Shown piece by piece: positions 1-9,239 of a DNA stretch of 59,747 bases (the stretch's first letter is position 1; the number at the start of each line of letters is the position of its first letter). The stretch lies in the NCBI GenBank assembly GCA_040389005.1, contig JAZKAS010000032.1, positions 1-59,747 of the forward strand. The letters run 5' to 3'. Below the pieces are notes generated by a model, which had not been told where the DNA came from, ran no database searches, and saw only the letters and a list, made by a program, of their open reading frames with translations. Position numbers and translations under genes: made by a program. This DNA is from JAGOUN01 sp040389005. GTDB lineage: Bacteria > Pseudomonadota > Gammaproteobacteria > JAGOUN01.

Positions 1-2
1 AT

Positions 3-176
3 AGGATCAAGGGGTTTTCTGCTTCAGGTTTTATTGACAAGGTATTGAATGAGTGGCCTGAATTTGATCATTTTGATCATTGGAGTTCCCGCAAAATGAC
101 AAAAACAAATTGCTTTTTTGATATCGTTCGCCATTACCTAGAGAGCGTAAAAAACACCCCAACCCTTAGGCATTAA
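3..176 (+). CDS. C-terminal end of an unknown protein (partial)
   Basis: An open frame enters from the left edge and stops at TAA 174-176, giving the last 57 residues of a protein whose start lies outside the window. The tail is rich in aromatic and charged residues (EFDHFDHW, then FDIVRHYLESV). I do not recognise it. A short inverted repeat (215-230) follows 38 bases later and may end its transcript. Confidence 0.45.
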   Translation, partial: RIKGFSASGFIDKVLNEWPEFDHFDHWSSRKMTKTNCFFDIVRHYLESVKNTPTLRH

Positions 177-212
177 ATTTAATTACGCAACTTGTGTAAA
201 TTTTTATAAAAT

Positions 213-230
213 GCCCTCTGTATTTAGAGG
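213..230. repeat. Short palindrome resembling the one before mrdA
   Basis: CCTCT (215-219) and AGAGG (226-230) form a hairpin, and the surrounding ATGCCCTCTG closely resembles ATACCCTCTG at 1285-1294. No T-run follows, so it is a weak terminator. The likeness to the mrdA upstream palindrome makes a shared operator or duplicated promoter segment possible. Confidence 0.35.
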
Positions 231-378
231 ACAAGCGCTGAAAGAAGTGTGTTTTTTACTGACTTCTTGCCAAGAACATTCTGGCGAATTTGCTATAAAA
301 AAAATAGCTTAGTGTTAAGCCTATCTTCACAAAAGTATTGTTATAATTAATCCTTATAATAATAAACAGGTAGATTCT

Positions 379-1251
379 ATGTCTGAAATCCTTACAACTG
401 TCGATTTAACAAATGAGCAGCCACCCATCACAATTTCTTGTGTGGTACAAATAGCTCTAATAGCCGCTCTACTAGGATCCTTTATCGGTGCATGCAAAGT
501 TTTAGCGAGCACAAGATATAATGAATACCACCAGGACGATGATGATGACAGAGCCTATGACCGTGTTGCCAATGAAGAAGAGGGAATTGAACTTCAACAA
601 TTAAATGGCAACAACGATTTCCCGAATAGAAGAAGCCCCACAGCGCGCTATTTACTCAATATATCTTGGAACAAATTGATACCTTTATTAGCGCTTTTTG
701 CTTACTCATGTTATGAATATAACCATTTATTTAGCGGCCAATATAGCAAAGTGGTTCTTGAAAATGGATTAAAAAAAGACTGCAGCGTCACAAAGGCCCT
801 GTGCGGTAGCAAAAAGGTTGCAGCTTATTACACTGAACCAAATTCATCTGGCAATCTTCCAACAGGTAGCGCAGCTTTGTTCGATATTTCGAAACTGTGT
901 AAAGACATTAGTATTTATCAAGAGGATCATACTTTCAAATTAGACATGACAGGAAGTCTCGAGGCAAAACAATGGCGGGAAAACTCGATAGGCATAGATT
1001 TTGATGGCTCAGAAGCTTCAGTAATCACCGGTGATCAGCGTCTCGTTCCTTTTTTGAAGGCTGAACATAAGCTTACTTATGCAGGCACTGCATACTTCAA
1101 ATTAGAGAAAAACGAAGACAAGCATGCTGGAGAATTGAAAAAGCATGATAACACGCATCTCAGATCCTTGAGAAAAAATGTAACGTCAGCGTTTTTTAAA
1201 GATCATCATGATTCAAAAACGCCAAACGCAAAGACCCCAGTGTTGAATTGA
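379..1251 (+). CDS. Orphan membrane protein, effector-like
   Basis: 290-residue protein of unknown function. Two hydrophobic segments are visible, at about residues 18-43 (ITISCVVQIALIAALLG) and 97-112 (KLIPLLALFAYSCY). Between them lies a very acidic loop with a DDDDD run, and about 175 residues follow the second segment. The C-terminal part contains three cysteines near residues 135-142 and 171. No enzymatic motif is recognised. It sits alone between an unknown gene tail and the mrdA cluster, in the same orientation, with 60 bases separating it from mrdA, which has its own promoter. A lineage-specific membrane protein or secreted effector is possible but unproven. Confidence 0.6.
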   Translation: MSEILTTVDLTNEQPPITISCVVQIALIAALLGSFIGACKVLASTRYNEYHQDDDDDRAYDRVANEEEGIELQQLNGNNDFPNRRSPTARYLLNISWNKLIPLLALFAYSCYEYNHLFSGQYSKVVLENGLKKDCSVTKALCGSKKVAAYYTEPNSSGNLPTGSAALFDISKLCKDISIYQEDHTFKLDMTGSLEAKQWRENSIGIDFDGSEASVITGDQRLVPFLKAEHKLTYAGTAYFKLEKNEDKHAGELKKHDNTHLRSLRKNVTSAFFKDHHDSKTPNAKTPVLN

Positions 1252-1256
1252 AATAA

Positions 1257-1309
1257 TTGCACAGCTTGCATCATTTTCTGTAGAATACCCTCTGTTATTC
1301 AGAGGGTAT
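1257..1309 (+). promoter_or_regulatory. mrdA promoter with overlapping perfect palindrome
   Basis: TTGCAC at 1257-1262 and TAGAAT at 1281-1286, spaced 18 bases, form a sigma70-like promoter for mrdA. A perfect 10-bp inverted repeat (ATACCCTCTG, 1285-1294; CAGAGGGTAT, 1300-1309; 5-base loop) overlaps the -10 and the predicted start point. Its right arm contains AGAGGG (1301-1306), a ribosome-binding site 6 bases before the GTG start at 1313. It could be an operator. If transcription starts upstream instead, the hairpin would hide the ribosome-binding site. Confidence 0.45.
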
Positions 1310-1312
1310 CTT

Positions 1313-3112
1313 GTGAGCAGATTTGTCTTTAAAAACCCGCATCAAGAAAAACGTATCATTAATCAACGCGTGATCATTGCGATTGGTTTCATTCTATTGC
1401 TCGTGCTTTTTTTACTGACTCGATTAGCGTATTTACAACTATTCAAACATTCGTATTACACGAATCTTTCGAAACAAAACCGTATTGAAACAGTCCCCAT
1501 CACGCCGGTGCGTGGGTTAATTTACGATCGTAACGGTCTCTTACTTGCGCGTAATGTGCCTGTTTTTAGTCTAGATATTACGCCAAGCGAAACGGTCGAT
1601 GTCAAACAGACCGTCGAAGCATTATCTGCTCTATTGCCTATTTCTGATGACCAGCGAAAATTGTTTTATAAAACCCTGCGTCAACAACGTCGTTTTCAAA
1701 GTATACCCTTGATTTTAAAATTGACTGATGAACAAATCGCAGTTTTTTCTGTTAATCGGTACCAATTCCCCGGTGTTGAAGTCAAAGCACGAATGCTGCG
1801 TGATTATCCTCAAGGGGATGAATTGGCACATGTCATCGGATACGTTGGGCGGATTAATGCAGCGGATTTTGCAAAGCTTGATGAAGCTAATTACAGCTCC
1901 AGTGATTATATCGGCAAAACAGGATTAGAAGCTTATTATGAAAACGAATTGCATGGACAAGTCGGGTTTAAGCAAATTGAAATTGATGCCAGTGGCAATA
2001 TTGTGAGAACGTTAAAAGTAACACCGCCTATACCAGGAAAAACGTTACATTTAACCATCGACGAACATTTACAAGAAGTTGCGATTCAAGCCTTTGGAAA
2101 GTTTCATGGCGCAATGGTAGCGATAGATCCGAATAATGGTGATGTGCTAGCCATGGTCAGTGTTCCGAGTTTTGATCCGAATTTATTTGTGCAAGGCATC
2201 ACACAAACGGATTATGATTTTCTTAGAAATAATCCTGCACGCCCTATGTATCATCGTGCATTGAATGGACTTTATCCGCCGGGATCCACCATCAAACCGT
2301 TTGTCGGCGTAGGAGCGTTAGGCAATGAAATTGTTACACCACAAGAACGTATTCTCGATCCGGGTTATTTTAAGCTTAAAAACTCTACGCATGTTTTTCA
2401 TGATTGGAATCATACAGGACACGGTTGGGTGGATATGCATCGTGCGATTGTTGTTTCTTGCGATACATATTTTTATTGGTTATCACTTAAAATGGGTATC
2501 AAAGGCATTGATCAAGTGCTGGATGCCTTTGGATTGGGGCACGCAACCGGTATTGATTTACTTAATGAGCCCGAAGGATTAATTCCCAGCCCTGCCTGGA
2601 AGGAAAAGCGTTGGGGACAGTCCTGGTATCCGGGAGATACACTCAATACCAGTATTGGGCAAGGGTATATGCAAGTAAGCCCATTGCAACTTGCGGTTGC
2701 GACCGCAACCTTATCGATGCACGGACAAGGTTATCAACCCCATCTCGTTCAAAGCGACGCCACGTTACGTTATCAAGCGGACTTTACGCAAATGAGCGCT
2801 TACGATGATATTATCACAGCAATGCAAGATGTTATTCGCTCACCTGAAGGCAGAGGCTTTCGTTTTGGTCGTAATGCCCCCTACTCCGTGGCGGCGAAAA
2901 CCGGCACTGCGCAAGTCTATTCCATCAAAGATGATGCGACGGCTTCTTCATTAGAGGCTTTACGCGACCATGGATTATTTATCGCTTTTGCGCCGGTCGA
3001 AAACCCCAAAATTGCTGTTGTCGTGGTGGCAGAACATACCGGCGAAACAGCGCCGGTGGTCGCAAGAAAAGTCATGGATGCTTATTTATTACGTAAGGAA
3101 CTTTCTTCATGA
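1313..3112 (+). CDS. mrdA: Penicillin-binding protein 2, peptidoglycan D,D-transpeptidase
   Basis: Cross-links peptidoglycan during cell elongation as partner of RodA in the Rod complex of the inner membrane. The 599-residue protein has one N-terminal membrane anchor (about 22-45), a PBP dimerisation region beginning PVRGLIYDRNG, and a transpeptidase domain with all three signature motifs: SxxK at S325 (GSTIK), an SxN-type motif SCD at 382-384, and KTG at 529-531. The length fits PBP2. The start is GTG at 1313 with AGAGGG just upstream. Its stop overlaps the rodA ATG in ATGA, implying translational coupling. Order mrdA-rodA-mltB is the classical gammaproteobacterial arrangement, which supports the assignment. 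Confidence 0.97.
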   Translation: MSRFVFKNPHQEKRIINQRVIIAIGFILLLVLFLLTRLAYLQLFKHSYYTNLSKQNRIETVPITPVRGLIYDRNGLLLARNVPVFSLDITPSETVDVKQTVEALSALLPISDDQRKLFYKTLRQQRRFQSIPLILKLTDEQIAVFSVNRYQFPGVEVKARMLRDYPQGDELAHVIGYVGRINAADFAKLDEANYSSSDYIGKTGLEAYYENELHGQVGFKQIEIDASGNIVRTLKVTPPIPGKTLHLTIDEHLQEVAIQAFGKFHGAMVAIDPNNGDVLAMVSVPSFDPNLFVQGITQTDYDFLRNNPARPMYHRALNGLYPPGSTIKPFVGVGALGNEIVTPQERILDPGYFKLKNSTHVFHDWNHTGHGWVDMHRAIVVSCDTYFYWLSLKMGIKGIDQVLDAFGLGHATGIDLLNEPEGLIPSPAWKEKRWGQSWYPGDTLNTSIGQGYMQVSPLQLAVATATLSMHGQGYQPHLVQSDATLRYQADFTQMSAYDDIITAMQDVIRSPEGRGFRFGRNAPYSVAAKTGTAQVYSIKDDATASSLEALRDHGLFIAFAPVENPKIAVVVVAEHTGETAPVVARKVMDAYLLRKELSS

Positions 3113-4254
3113 AATGGGCAACGCTCTTTAAATTTTTTGCAACGCATGATGTTCGTCGCGGATTTGCTAAAAAAACCTTTTGGGAACGGATTCATATTGA
3201 TATGCCTTTGTTGCTTTGTTTGCTAGCGCTTGCTTTTTTTGGGTTTATTATTTTATACAGCGCAGGCAATGAAAACTTTGCCTTGGTTGAACAACAAGCG
3301 TTACATATTGCTGTTGCAGTTTGTGTGATGGGAATATTTGCGCAAATATCACCCCATACTTATGAGCGATGGGCAGTGGGAATTTATATCACGGGCACGA
3401 TATTATTGTTGTCGGTTTTAGTGATGGGACATGTGAATAAGGGAGCGCAACGCTGGTTGGGCGCGGGGGCATTTCGCTTTCAACCTTCGGAGATTCTCAA
3501 ACTCGCCATCCCTTTAATGCTCAGTTATATCTTATCTCGCCCACCTCTTCCGCCGAGCTTAAAAAAATCATTTTTGTGTTTGCTGATTATTGGCATTCCT
3601 GCGATATTAACTGCAAAAGAACCCGATTTAGGCACCGCGATTGTGTTAGGCGTGACAGGATTTTTTGTATTATTTTTAGCAGGATTATCATGGCGATTTA
3701 TCAGTGTCACTTGTTTAGTCTGTGCGAGTTTATTGCCGCTATTGTGGTATGGCATGCATGATTATCAACGCTTGCGTGTACTGACTTTTTTAAATCCAGA
3801 ACGCGATCCCTTGGGGAGTGGCTACCATATTATTCAATCTAAAATTGCATTGGGCTCAGGTGGCTTTTTAGGCATGGGTTGGTTGCAAGGGTCACAATCT
3901 CATCTACATTTTTTACCTGAACATACGACGGATTTTATTTTCGCAGTCTGTGGTGAAGAATTAGGTTTTATCGGTGTATTTATATTAATCGCGGTTTATT
4001 TAGCCATTTTATCGCGTTGCGCTTATATTACCTTGTACGCACAAGATTCTTTTTCGCGCTTATTAGCTGGCAGTCTTAGCTTGATGTTTTTTGTCTCTCT
4101 TTTTATTAATATGGGCATGGTTACAGGTGTTTTACCAGTAGTCGGCGTACCCTTGCCGTTAGTGAGTTATGGCGGCACATCGCTAGTGACCCTGCTGGCA
4201 AGTTTTGGTATCCTCATGTCAATACAAACACATCGTAGGTTGGTACCGAGTTAA
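3109..4254 (+). CDS. rodA: RodA, SEDS peptidoglycan glycosyltransferase
   Basis: Polymerises lipid II into glycan strands for lateral wall growth, working with PBP2. The 381-residue protein is almost entirely hydrophobic, with about ten membrane segments, and shows SEDS-family signatures: RFQPSEILKLA near the middle, KEPDLGTA, the long loop ending LPEHTTDFIFAVCGEELG, and the C-terminal PLPLVSYGGTS. The N-terminus has a cytoplasmic extension of about 30 residues before the first membrane span. ATG at 3109 overlaps the mrdA stop by four bases, and mltB follows two bases after the stop, so the three genes are co-translated as one unit. Confidence 0.97.
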   Translation: MKWATLFKFFATHDVRRGFAKKTFWERIHIDMPLLLCLLALAFFGFIILYSAGNENFALVEQQALHIAVAVCVMGIFAQISPHTYERWAVGIYITGTILLLSVLVMGHVNKGAQRWLGAGAFRFQPSEILKLAIPLMLSYILSRPPLPPSLKKSFLCLLIIGIPAILTAKEPDLGTAIVLGVTGFFVLFLAGLSWRFISVTCLVCASLLPLLWYGMHDYQRLRVLTFLNPERDPLGSGYHIIQSKIALGSGGFLGMGWLQGSQSHLHFLPEHTTDFIFAVCGEELGFIGVFILIAVYLAILSRCAYITLYAQDSFSRLLAGSLSLMFFVSLFINMGMVTGVLPVVGVPLPLVSYGGTSLVTLLASFGILMSIQTHRRLVPS

Positions 4255-4256
4255 TT

Positions 4257-5228
4257 ATGATAAAACACACGTTTCTTTTAACCATCTTAATGGGTTCAGC
4301 GATTTTTTTGACTTCGGTTCATGCAGATGAGGCTATGCTGCAAAAATCTGAGGTACAAGCGTTTATTCAAGAGATGGTGACGCACGACCATTTTTCACGC
4401 CCCGAATTGGAAACCATTTTTAAAAATGTTCAACCGATGCCTGAAGTCGTTCATCACATGAACCACCCTGCCGAAGCATTTCCGTGGGATACGTATAAAA
4501 ATTTATTTGTCACCCAAGCGCGCGTTGATAAAGGTGTTGCTTTTTCGTTTGCCCATCAAAGTTTATTGAATCAAACAGAAAGCACCTACCAAGTACCCGG
4601 TGCGATTATTGTGGCTATTTTAGGCGTTGAATCAAATTACGGCACTCATGTAATGAAATATCGCGCCATTGATTCTTTGAGTCATTTAGCCTTTAATTAT
4701 CCATCACGACAAGCATTCTTCTCCTCGCAATTAAGATCTTTTTTATTACTCACTCGAAAGTATGATCTCAATATCAATCAAATTTATGGTTCTTATGCCG
4801 GCGCTATTGGCCCGGCACAATTTATGCCAGATAGCATTATGAGTTATGCCGTGATTACACATAAAGATTTAGATCTCAATGTGCCTGAAAATTGGATTCC
4901 AAGCATTGCGAATTATTTTCATAAAAAAGGCTGGAAAGCAGGCGAACCTGTATTAACTTCAATTGAGTGTCCTGCTGCTTATCCTGAAACTATAATCCCG
5001 AATTCAATGAAACATTTTTATTCGCCTCAAGTGTTACGAGATACGCATATTTCTAATAAAGCAAAACAAGACGCCATGTTTCTTGAGTTCAAATCTGCAT
5101 CAGGCACGCAATGTTGGCTGGCGTATCATAATTTTTCTGTAATTATGCGATACAATACCAGCCCTTTGTACGCTATGGCCGTGCTGCAACTCAGTGAAAA
5201 ATTAACGACATCATTTGGAGATATCTAA
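4257..5228 (+). CDS. mltB: Lytic murein transglycosylase B
   Basis: Cleaves the MurNAc-GlcNAc bond of peptidoglycan to give anhydro ends. 323 residues with a cleavable-type signal (residues 1-24, ending SVHA|DE). No lipobox cysteine is visible at the cleavage point, unlike the E. coli lipoprotein, so it may be soluble in the periplasm. The catalytic glutamate is E125 in GVESNYG, followed by the family motifs GAIGPAQFMPDS and WIPSIANYFHKKGW. It starts two bases after rodA and its stop directly abuts the ATG of the kinase gene. Cluster position supports a role in wall turnover during elongation. Confidence 0.94.
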   Translation: MIKHTFLLTILMGSAIFLTSVHADEAMLQKSEVQAFIQEMVTHDHFSRPELETIFKNVQPMPEVVHHMNHPAEAFPWDTYKNLFVTQARVDKGVAFSFAHQSLLNQTESTYQVPGAIIVAILGVESNYGTHVMKYRAIDSLSHLAFNYPSRQAFFSSQLRSFLLLTRKYDLNINQIYGSYAGAIGPAQFMPDSIMSYAVITHKDLDLNVPENWIPSIANYFHKKGWKAGEPVLTSIECPAAYPETIIPNSMKHFYSPQVLRDTHISNKAKQDAMFLEFKSASGTQCWLAYHNFSVIMRYNTSPLYAMAVLQLSEKLTTSFGDI

Positions 5229-6851
5229 ATGATAGAGTTGGAAAGTAATGATGTTGATTTTTTAAAAAAGAAAATTGCAGAAATTACCTTTGCTAAAGAA
5301 AAAGCCGAAGAAGGTAATCAAGCCAAATTAGATTTTTTAGCGAACATGAGTCATGAATTAAGAAATTCTCTTAATGGAATTTTGGGTATGACGCAAATTT
5401 TAAGTATGCGCAATCTGCCTGCGGATACACAAGATTATGTGCGCGATATTTATCAATCAGGCAATCATTTGCTCTCACTTGTCAGCGACATGTTGGATTT
5501 TGCAAAACTTGAAGCTGGACAACTGACCATTGCATCAGAACCTTTTAACATTCGAAAAGTGATTGCAGATATTGTTAACCATTTATCCAAACAATGCGAA
5601 CAAAGAAACCTGGATCTTTTTCTGGACTATTGCGATAACATTCCCCGACAAGTCATTGGTGATATCAATCGCCTGCGCCAAATTATTTTAAATCTTGTCA
5701 CTAATGCTATGAAATTCACCTTATCCGGGCACATACTTGTTGCGGTGGAATTACTGGAAAAAACCGATGATCGCGTCGTATTACAATTTATTATTGAAGA
5801 TACTGGCATTGGCATCCCAGAAGATAAAATTGACGCCATTTTTAATCGTTACACACAAATACGTAATCAAAGCGCAGAAACACGACTGAAAGGCTCCGGG
5901 CTTGGATTAGCGATTGTCAAACAACTCGTTGAAAAAATGGGGGGAGCCATTGGCGTTAACAGCCAAGTTGGACAAGGCGCTACTTTTTGGATCAATTTAC
6001 CGTTTATGTTACAAACGCATCAAGCAGAAATGATCACATGGCATAACCGTTTTCCTAATTTAAAAATACTCGTTGTTGACGATAATGCAAAACGAGCAAA
6101 AGTTACGTTAAAACAGGTCTTTGGTGGAAAAAATAGAGCTGTCAAAGGAAAATCCGCGCTAGAAGCACTTAAGGTAGCTTCAGTCCATAATGAACCTTAC
6201 GATATCGTGCTCATTGATGATCAAATTGAGAACCAACAATCACTTAATCAACTTGTAGAATCCATTCATGCAGATAAAGCACTGCATAACGTTATGGTAT
6301 GCGGTTTAATTCAAGAAAAAAATCGTAGCGAATATGCCAATCAGTTTTTTTATGAAATACTGAAGCCACTTAATCCCTCCGTGTTTGCGAAAGATCTGGC
6401 ACAAGCATGGGGACGCTGGCAAGTGGATTTAGAAATCAAAGCCACTCAAAGAGAATTAGAACCTCAAGAAATTAATGTTTTATTAGTTGAAGACAACCCG
6501 ATGAGTCAAAAAGTAGCGAGCATCATGCTGAAAGAGTTTGGCTGCAAAGTCAGCTTAGCTGAAAGTGGCTATGAAGCACTTATGAAAATTCGCTTAGAAA
6601 AATTTGAACTTATATTTCTTGATATCGGACTACCTGATATGAACGGTTGTAGTTTAGCAAAAGAAATTTTATCTTTAGAAAATAATTCTAATCAAACTAC
6701 ACCGATGATCGCACTTACAGCGCATGCGCTCGAAGAAGATCGGCAAGTATTTCTTCAATCAGGAATTTCCGATATTTTAGTTAAACCCATTACCTTCGAA
6801 AGCGCACGATCAATCTTGTTAAAATGGACGAGTAGAAAAAATGTTAATTGA
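5229..6851 (+). CDS. Cytoplasmic hybrid sensor histidine kinase with two receiver domains
   Basis: 540-residue two-component phosphorelay protein. In order: a short coiled-coil-like linker (1-35), a HisKA domain with phospho-accepting H42 in SHELRN, a HATPase domain with N-box (RLRQIILNLVTNAMKFT), G1 (DTGIGIP) and G2 (GSGLGLAI), a first receiver-like domain from about 280 (LKILVVDDN, with D330 as possible phosphosite) and a second, canonical receiver from about 412 (INVLLVEDN, phospho-aspartate D465 in FLDIGLPDMNG, then TA and KP). It has no transmembrane or PAS sensor, so the stimulus must be cytoplasmic or supplied by a partner. GGAG precedes the ATG by nine bases. It abuts mltB upstream and overlaps tatD by 11 bases, placing it in a wall-biogenesis operon. 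Confidence 0.92.
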   Translation: MIELESNDVDFLKKKIAEITFAKEKAEEGNQAKLDFLANMSHELRNSLNGILGMTQILSMRNLPADTQDYVRDIYQSGNHLLSLVSDMLDFAKLEAGQLTIASEPFNIRKVIADIVNHLSKQCEQRNLDLFLDYCDNIPRQVIGDINRLRQIILNLVTNAMKFTLSGHILVAVELLEKTDDRVVLQFIIEDTGIGIPEDKIDAIFNRYTQIRNQSAETRLKGSGLGLAIVKQLVEKMGGAIGVNSQVGQGATFWINLPFMLQTHQAEMITWHNRFPNLKILVVDDNAKRAKVTLKQVFGGKNRAVKGKSALEALKVASVHNEPYDIVLIDDQIENQQSLNQLVESIHADKALHNVMVCGLIQEKNRSEYANQFFYEILKPLNPSVFAKDLAQAWGRWQVDLEIKATQRELEPQEINVLLVEDNPMSQKVASIMLKEFGCKVSLAESGYEALMKIRLEKFELIFLDIGLPDMNGCSLAKEILSLENNSNQTTPMIALTAHALEEDRQVFLQSGISDILVKPITFESARSILLKWTSRKNVN

Positions 6852-7623
6852 TTCTCATTGTCATTTAGACCGCATTAATCTTGATAAATATCAGGGCGAT
6901 TTTGATGCGATGTTGTTAAACGCCAAACAGGCAGGCGTGTCACATATGCTTTGCGTAAGCGTAGATATGAAAACATTCCCCAAGGTTCATGCAATTGCGT
7001 TAAAATATCCGCATATTTTTGCGTCTGTAGGTATTCATCCTGATGAAAACAATACCGATAATCCTACTTACGATGAATTAGTTGAGTTAGCAAAAAAAGA
7101 CAAAATAGTCGCTATCGGTGAAACGGGATTAGATTATTTCCACAATGGCGATCCCGAAGAGCAACGCGAACGATTTCGCATGCATATTGAAGTTGCCAAA
7201 ACCGTCAACAAGCCTTTAATCATTCACACACGCGATGCTCGCGAAGATACTATTCGTATTATGCGAGAAGCAAATGCTGAAAAAGTCGGCGGCGTAATGC
7301 ATTGTTTTACTGAAGATCTTGATATGGCAGAAAAAGCTATCGCACTTGGATTTTACATTTCTTTCTCAGGCATTGTAACGTTCAAAAATGCGAAAGAGTT
7401 ACAAAATTTAGCACAACAAATTCCCCTCGATAAAATATTGATAGAAACAGACTCACCTTACTTAACGCCAGATCCTTATCGCGGAAAACCTAACGAACCT
7501 GCATTTGTCAGCATTGTCGCTGATAAAATCGCAAAGCTTCGTGGAATTTCTTATGAAGCAGTCGCCGCGCAAACAACGAAAAACTTTTTTCAATTATTTC
7601 AAGACTGCCATGCGAATAATTAG
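6841..7623 (+). CDS. tatD: TatD family metal-dependent deoxyribonuclease
   Basis: 260-residue TIM-barrel hydrolase of the TatD/YcfH family, proposed to act as a 3'-5' DNase. Metal ligands visible are the N-terminal HxH (DSHCHLD, H6 and H8), the GETGLDY glutamate region, IIHTRDA, MHCF and the C-terminal ETDSPYLTPDPYRGKPNEP signature. Length is normal. It overlaps the kinase gene by 11 bases and the DUF192 gene by 14, so it belongs to the same transcript. YcfH rather than TatD proper is equally possible from sequence alone. Confidence 0.93.
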   Translation: MLIDSHCHLDRINLDKYQGDFDAMLLNAKQAGVSHMLCVSVDMKTFPKVHAIALKYPHIFASVGIHPDENNTDNPTYDELVELAKKDKIVAIGETGLDYFHNGDPEEQRERFRMHIEVAKTVNKPLIIHTRDAREDTIRIMREANAEKVGGVMHCFTEDLDMAEKAIALGFYISFSGIVTFKNAKELQNLAQQIPLDKILIETDSPYLTPDPYRGKPNEPAFVSIVADKIAKLRGISYEAVAAQTTKNFFQLFQDCHANN

Positions 7624-8053
7624 TTTAATCAGTGTTTCGTTTATAGTAATTACGCTATTTTTTTTATTTAGTTTATTTGATAAAAAAGAAAACCTACTTT
7701 TATTGACAAAAAACAATATGACTCTTTATTTGGAAATTGCAAACACTCAAAAACAGCGCGAATACGGCTTGATGAATCGAAAATCAATGCCTGAAAACCA
7801 CGGCATGATTTTCATTTTTCCTCATGCTGAAATACTTCGATTTTGGATGAAAAATACCTTAATTCCACTCGACATGATATTTTTAAATCATCATCGTGTT
7901 GTTGCCATTTTTTTCAATATACCTCCTTGCAAAGAACAGATGAATCCATGCCCTTCTTATGGACCTAATATTCAAGCTGATGAGGTCATCGAGTTAAATG
8001 CAGGTGTGGCAAAAAAGCTGACCATTATAAACGGTGATATATTACCAACCTAA
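7610..8053 (+). CDS. DUF192 family exported or membrane-anchored protein
   Basis: 147-residue protein of the DUF192 (UPF0127) family. The N-terminus (residues 5-20, ISLISVSFIVITLFFLF) is a signal or anchor. The domain shows the family pattern: QREYGLMNRKSMPENHGMIF, FWMKNTLIPLDMIF, then a C-terminal VIELNAG. I chose ATG 7610 rather than an in-frame upstream start because the protein then begins directly with the hydrophobic segment. It overlaps tatD by 14 bases. The function of DUF192 proteins is not established. Confidence 0.87.
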   Translation: MRIISLISVSFIVITLFFLFSLFDKKENLLLLTKNNMTLYLEIANTQKQREYGLMNRKSMPENHGMIFIFPHAEILRFWMKNTLIPLDMIFLNHHRVVAIFFNIPPCKEQMNPCPSYGPNIQADEVIELNAGVAKKLTIINGDILPT

Positions 8054-8124
8054 TTCAAAAAAAATCGACGCGTATTAATATTTAACAAACTAATAAACCG
8101 GCAGTTAGCAAAATAATTCAAACC

Positions 8125-9087
8125 CTAAAGCAACGCGAATTTACGAGTCGCCAGCACTAACTCTTTTGCGATACCTGGCTCTGTCAATGAATGCCCTGCA
8201 TCTGGCACAACAATTAAAGACGCATTAGGCAAAGCTTGCTTAAGATGCCATGCTCCACGCATTGGGCAACACATATCGTATCGACCATGAACTATAATTG
8301 TCGGGATGTGAGCAATCTTATACGCTTCTTCAATCAGTTGATTATGTCGCAAAAAAAGATCGTTAGAAAAAAAATGATTTTCTATACAAGCAAACGCTAA
8401 ACTAAAATGATCTGCAGAGAACTTAGCAATTTGCTCATCATTAATAAATAAACTACTAATTGCCGCTTCCCATTTACTCCATGCAATCGCTGCTGCTTGT
8501 TGAATTTTTTTATCCTGAGAAGTCAAACGTTTATGATAAGCGGCAATCATATTGTGTCGTTCATCTTCAGGAATAACGGCAAGATACTCAGCCCATGCCT
8601 CAGGAAACACTTCACTCGTCCCCTGTTGATACATCCAATGTAGATCTGCCGCAAGACCTAAAAAAACTCCACGAAGAATCAAGCCAGTAACACACTCTGG
8701 ATGAGTTTCCGCATACGCCAAGCCTAATGTCACACCCCAAGAGCCGCCAAATAATAACCATTTTTTAATGTTGAGTAATTCACGAATTTTTTCAAAATCT
8801 TGAATCAGTAATTGAGTCGTATTTTCTCGCACCTCAGCATGAGGTAAACTTTTTCCCGCCCCGCGTTGATCAACCAAAATAATATGATAAATCTCAGGAT
8901 CAAAAAAACGCCTATGCAGCGGACTGGTACCCCCTCCCGGCCCACCATGAATAAACAACACTGGCTTTCCAGCTGGATTACCACTGCGTTCATAATAAAT
9001 TTGATGCAAATCTGACACCCTTAGCATGCCAGAATAAAAAGGCTCAATACTCGGGTATAAAATATTTTCAAGTGATGCAGGATTCAT
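8125..9087 (-). CDS. pip: Proline iminopeptidase (alpha/beta hydrolase)
   Basis: Releases N-terminal proline from peptides in the cytoplasm (peptidase S33). 320 residues, typical length. The oxyanion region HGGPGGG (48-53), the DQRGAGKS loop, and the nucleophile elbow GGSWG with S116 are present. The acid and histidine are supplied by HGRYDMCCP and the C-terminal GHSLTEPG. AAGGGAA lies seven bases before the ATG at 9087. It is a single gene on the minus strand, convergent with the tatD/DUF192 end. Confidence 0.95.
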   Translation of the reverse strand: MNPASLENILYPSIEPFYSGMLRVSDLHQIYYERSGNPAGKPVLFIHGGPGGGTSPLHRRFFDPEIYHIILVDQRGAGKSLPHAEVRENTTQLLIQDFEKIRELLNIKKWLLFGGSWGVTLGLAYAETHPECVTGLILRGVFLGLAADLHWMYQQGTSEVFPEAWAEYLAVIPEDERHNMIAAYHKRLTSQDKKIQQAAAIAWSKWEAAISSLFINDEQIAKFSADHFSLAFACIENHFFSNDLFLRHNQLIEEAYKIAHIPTIIVHGRYDMCCPMRGAWHLKQALPNASLIVVPDAGHSLTEPGIAKELVLATRKFALL

Positions 9088-9239
9088 AGGTAAATTCCCT
9101 TAATAAACAATATCGTATTCTTTACAATTTAATACAATTAAAACAAAATTATGTTAAAGCATCATGATTGTTTTAAAATTGGATAAAAAAACATTACTCC
9201 AGTTGTCCTAAATAAATTCAAATTGCTTTCAAATAATAG

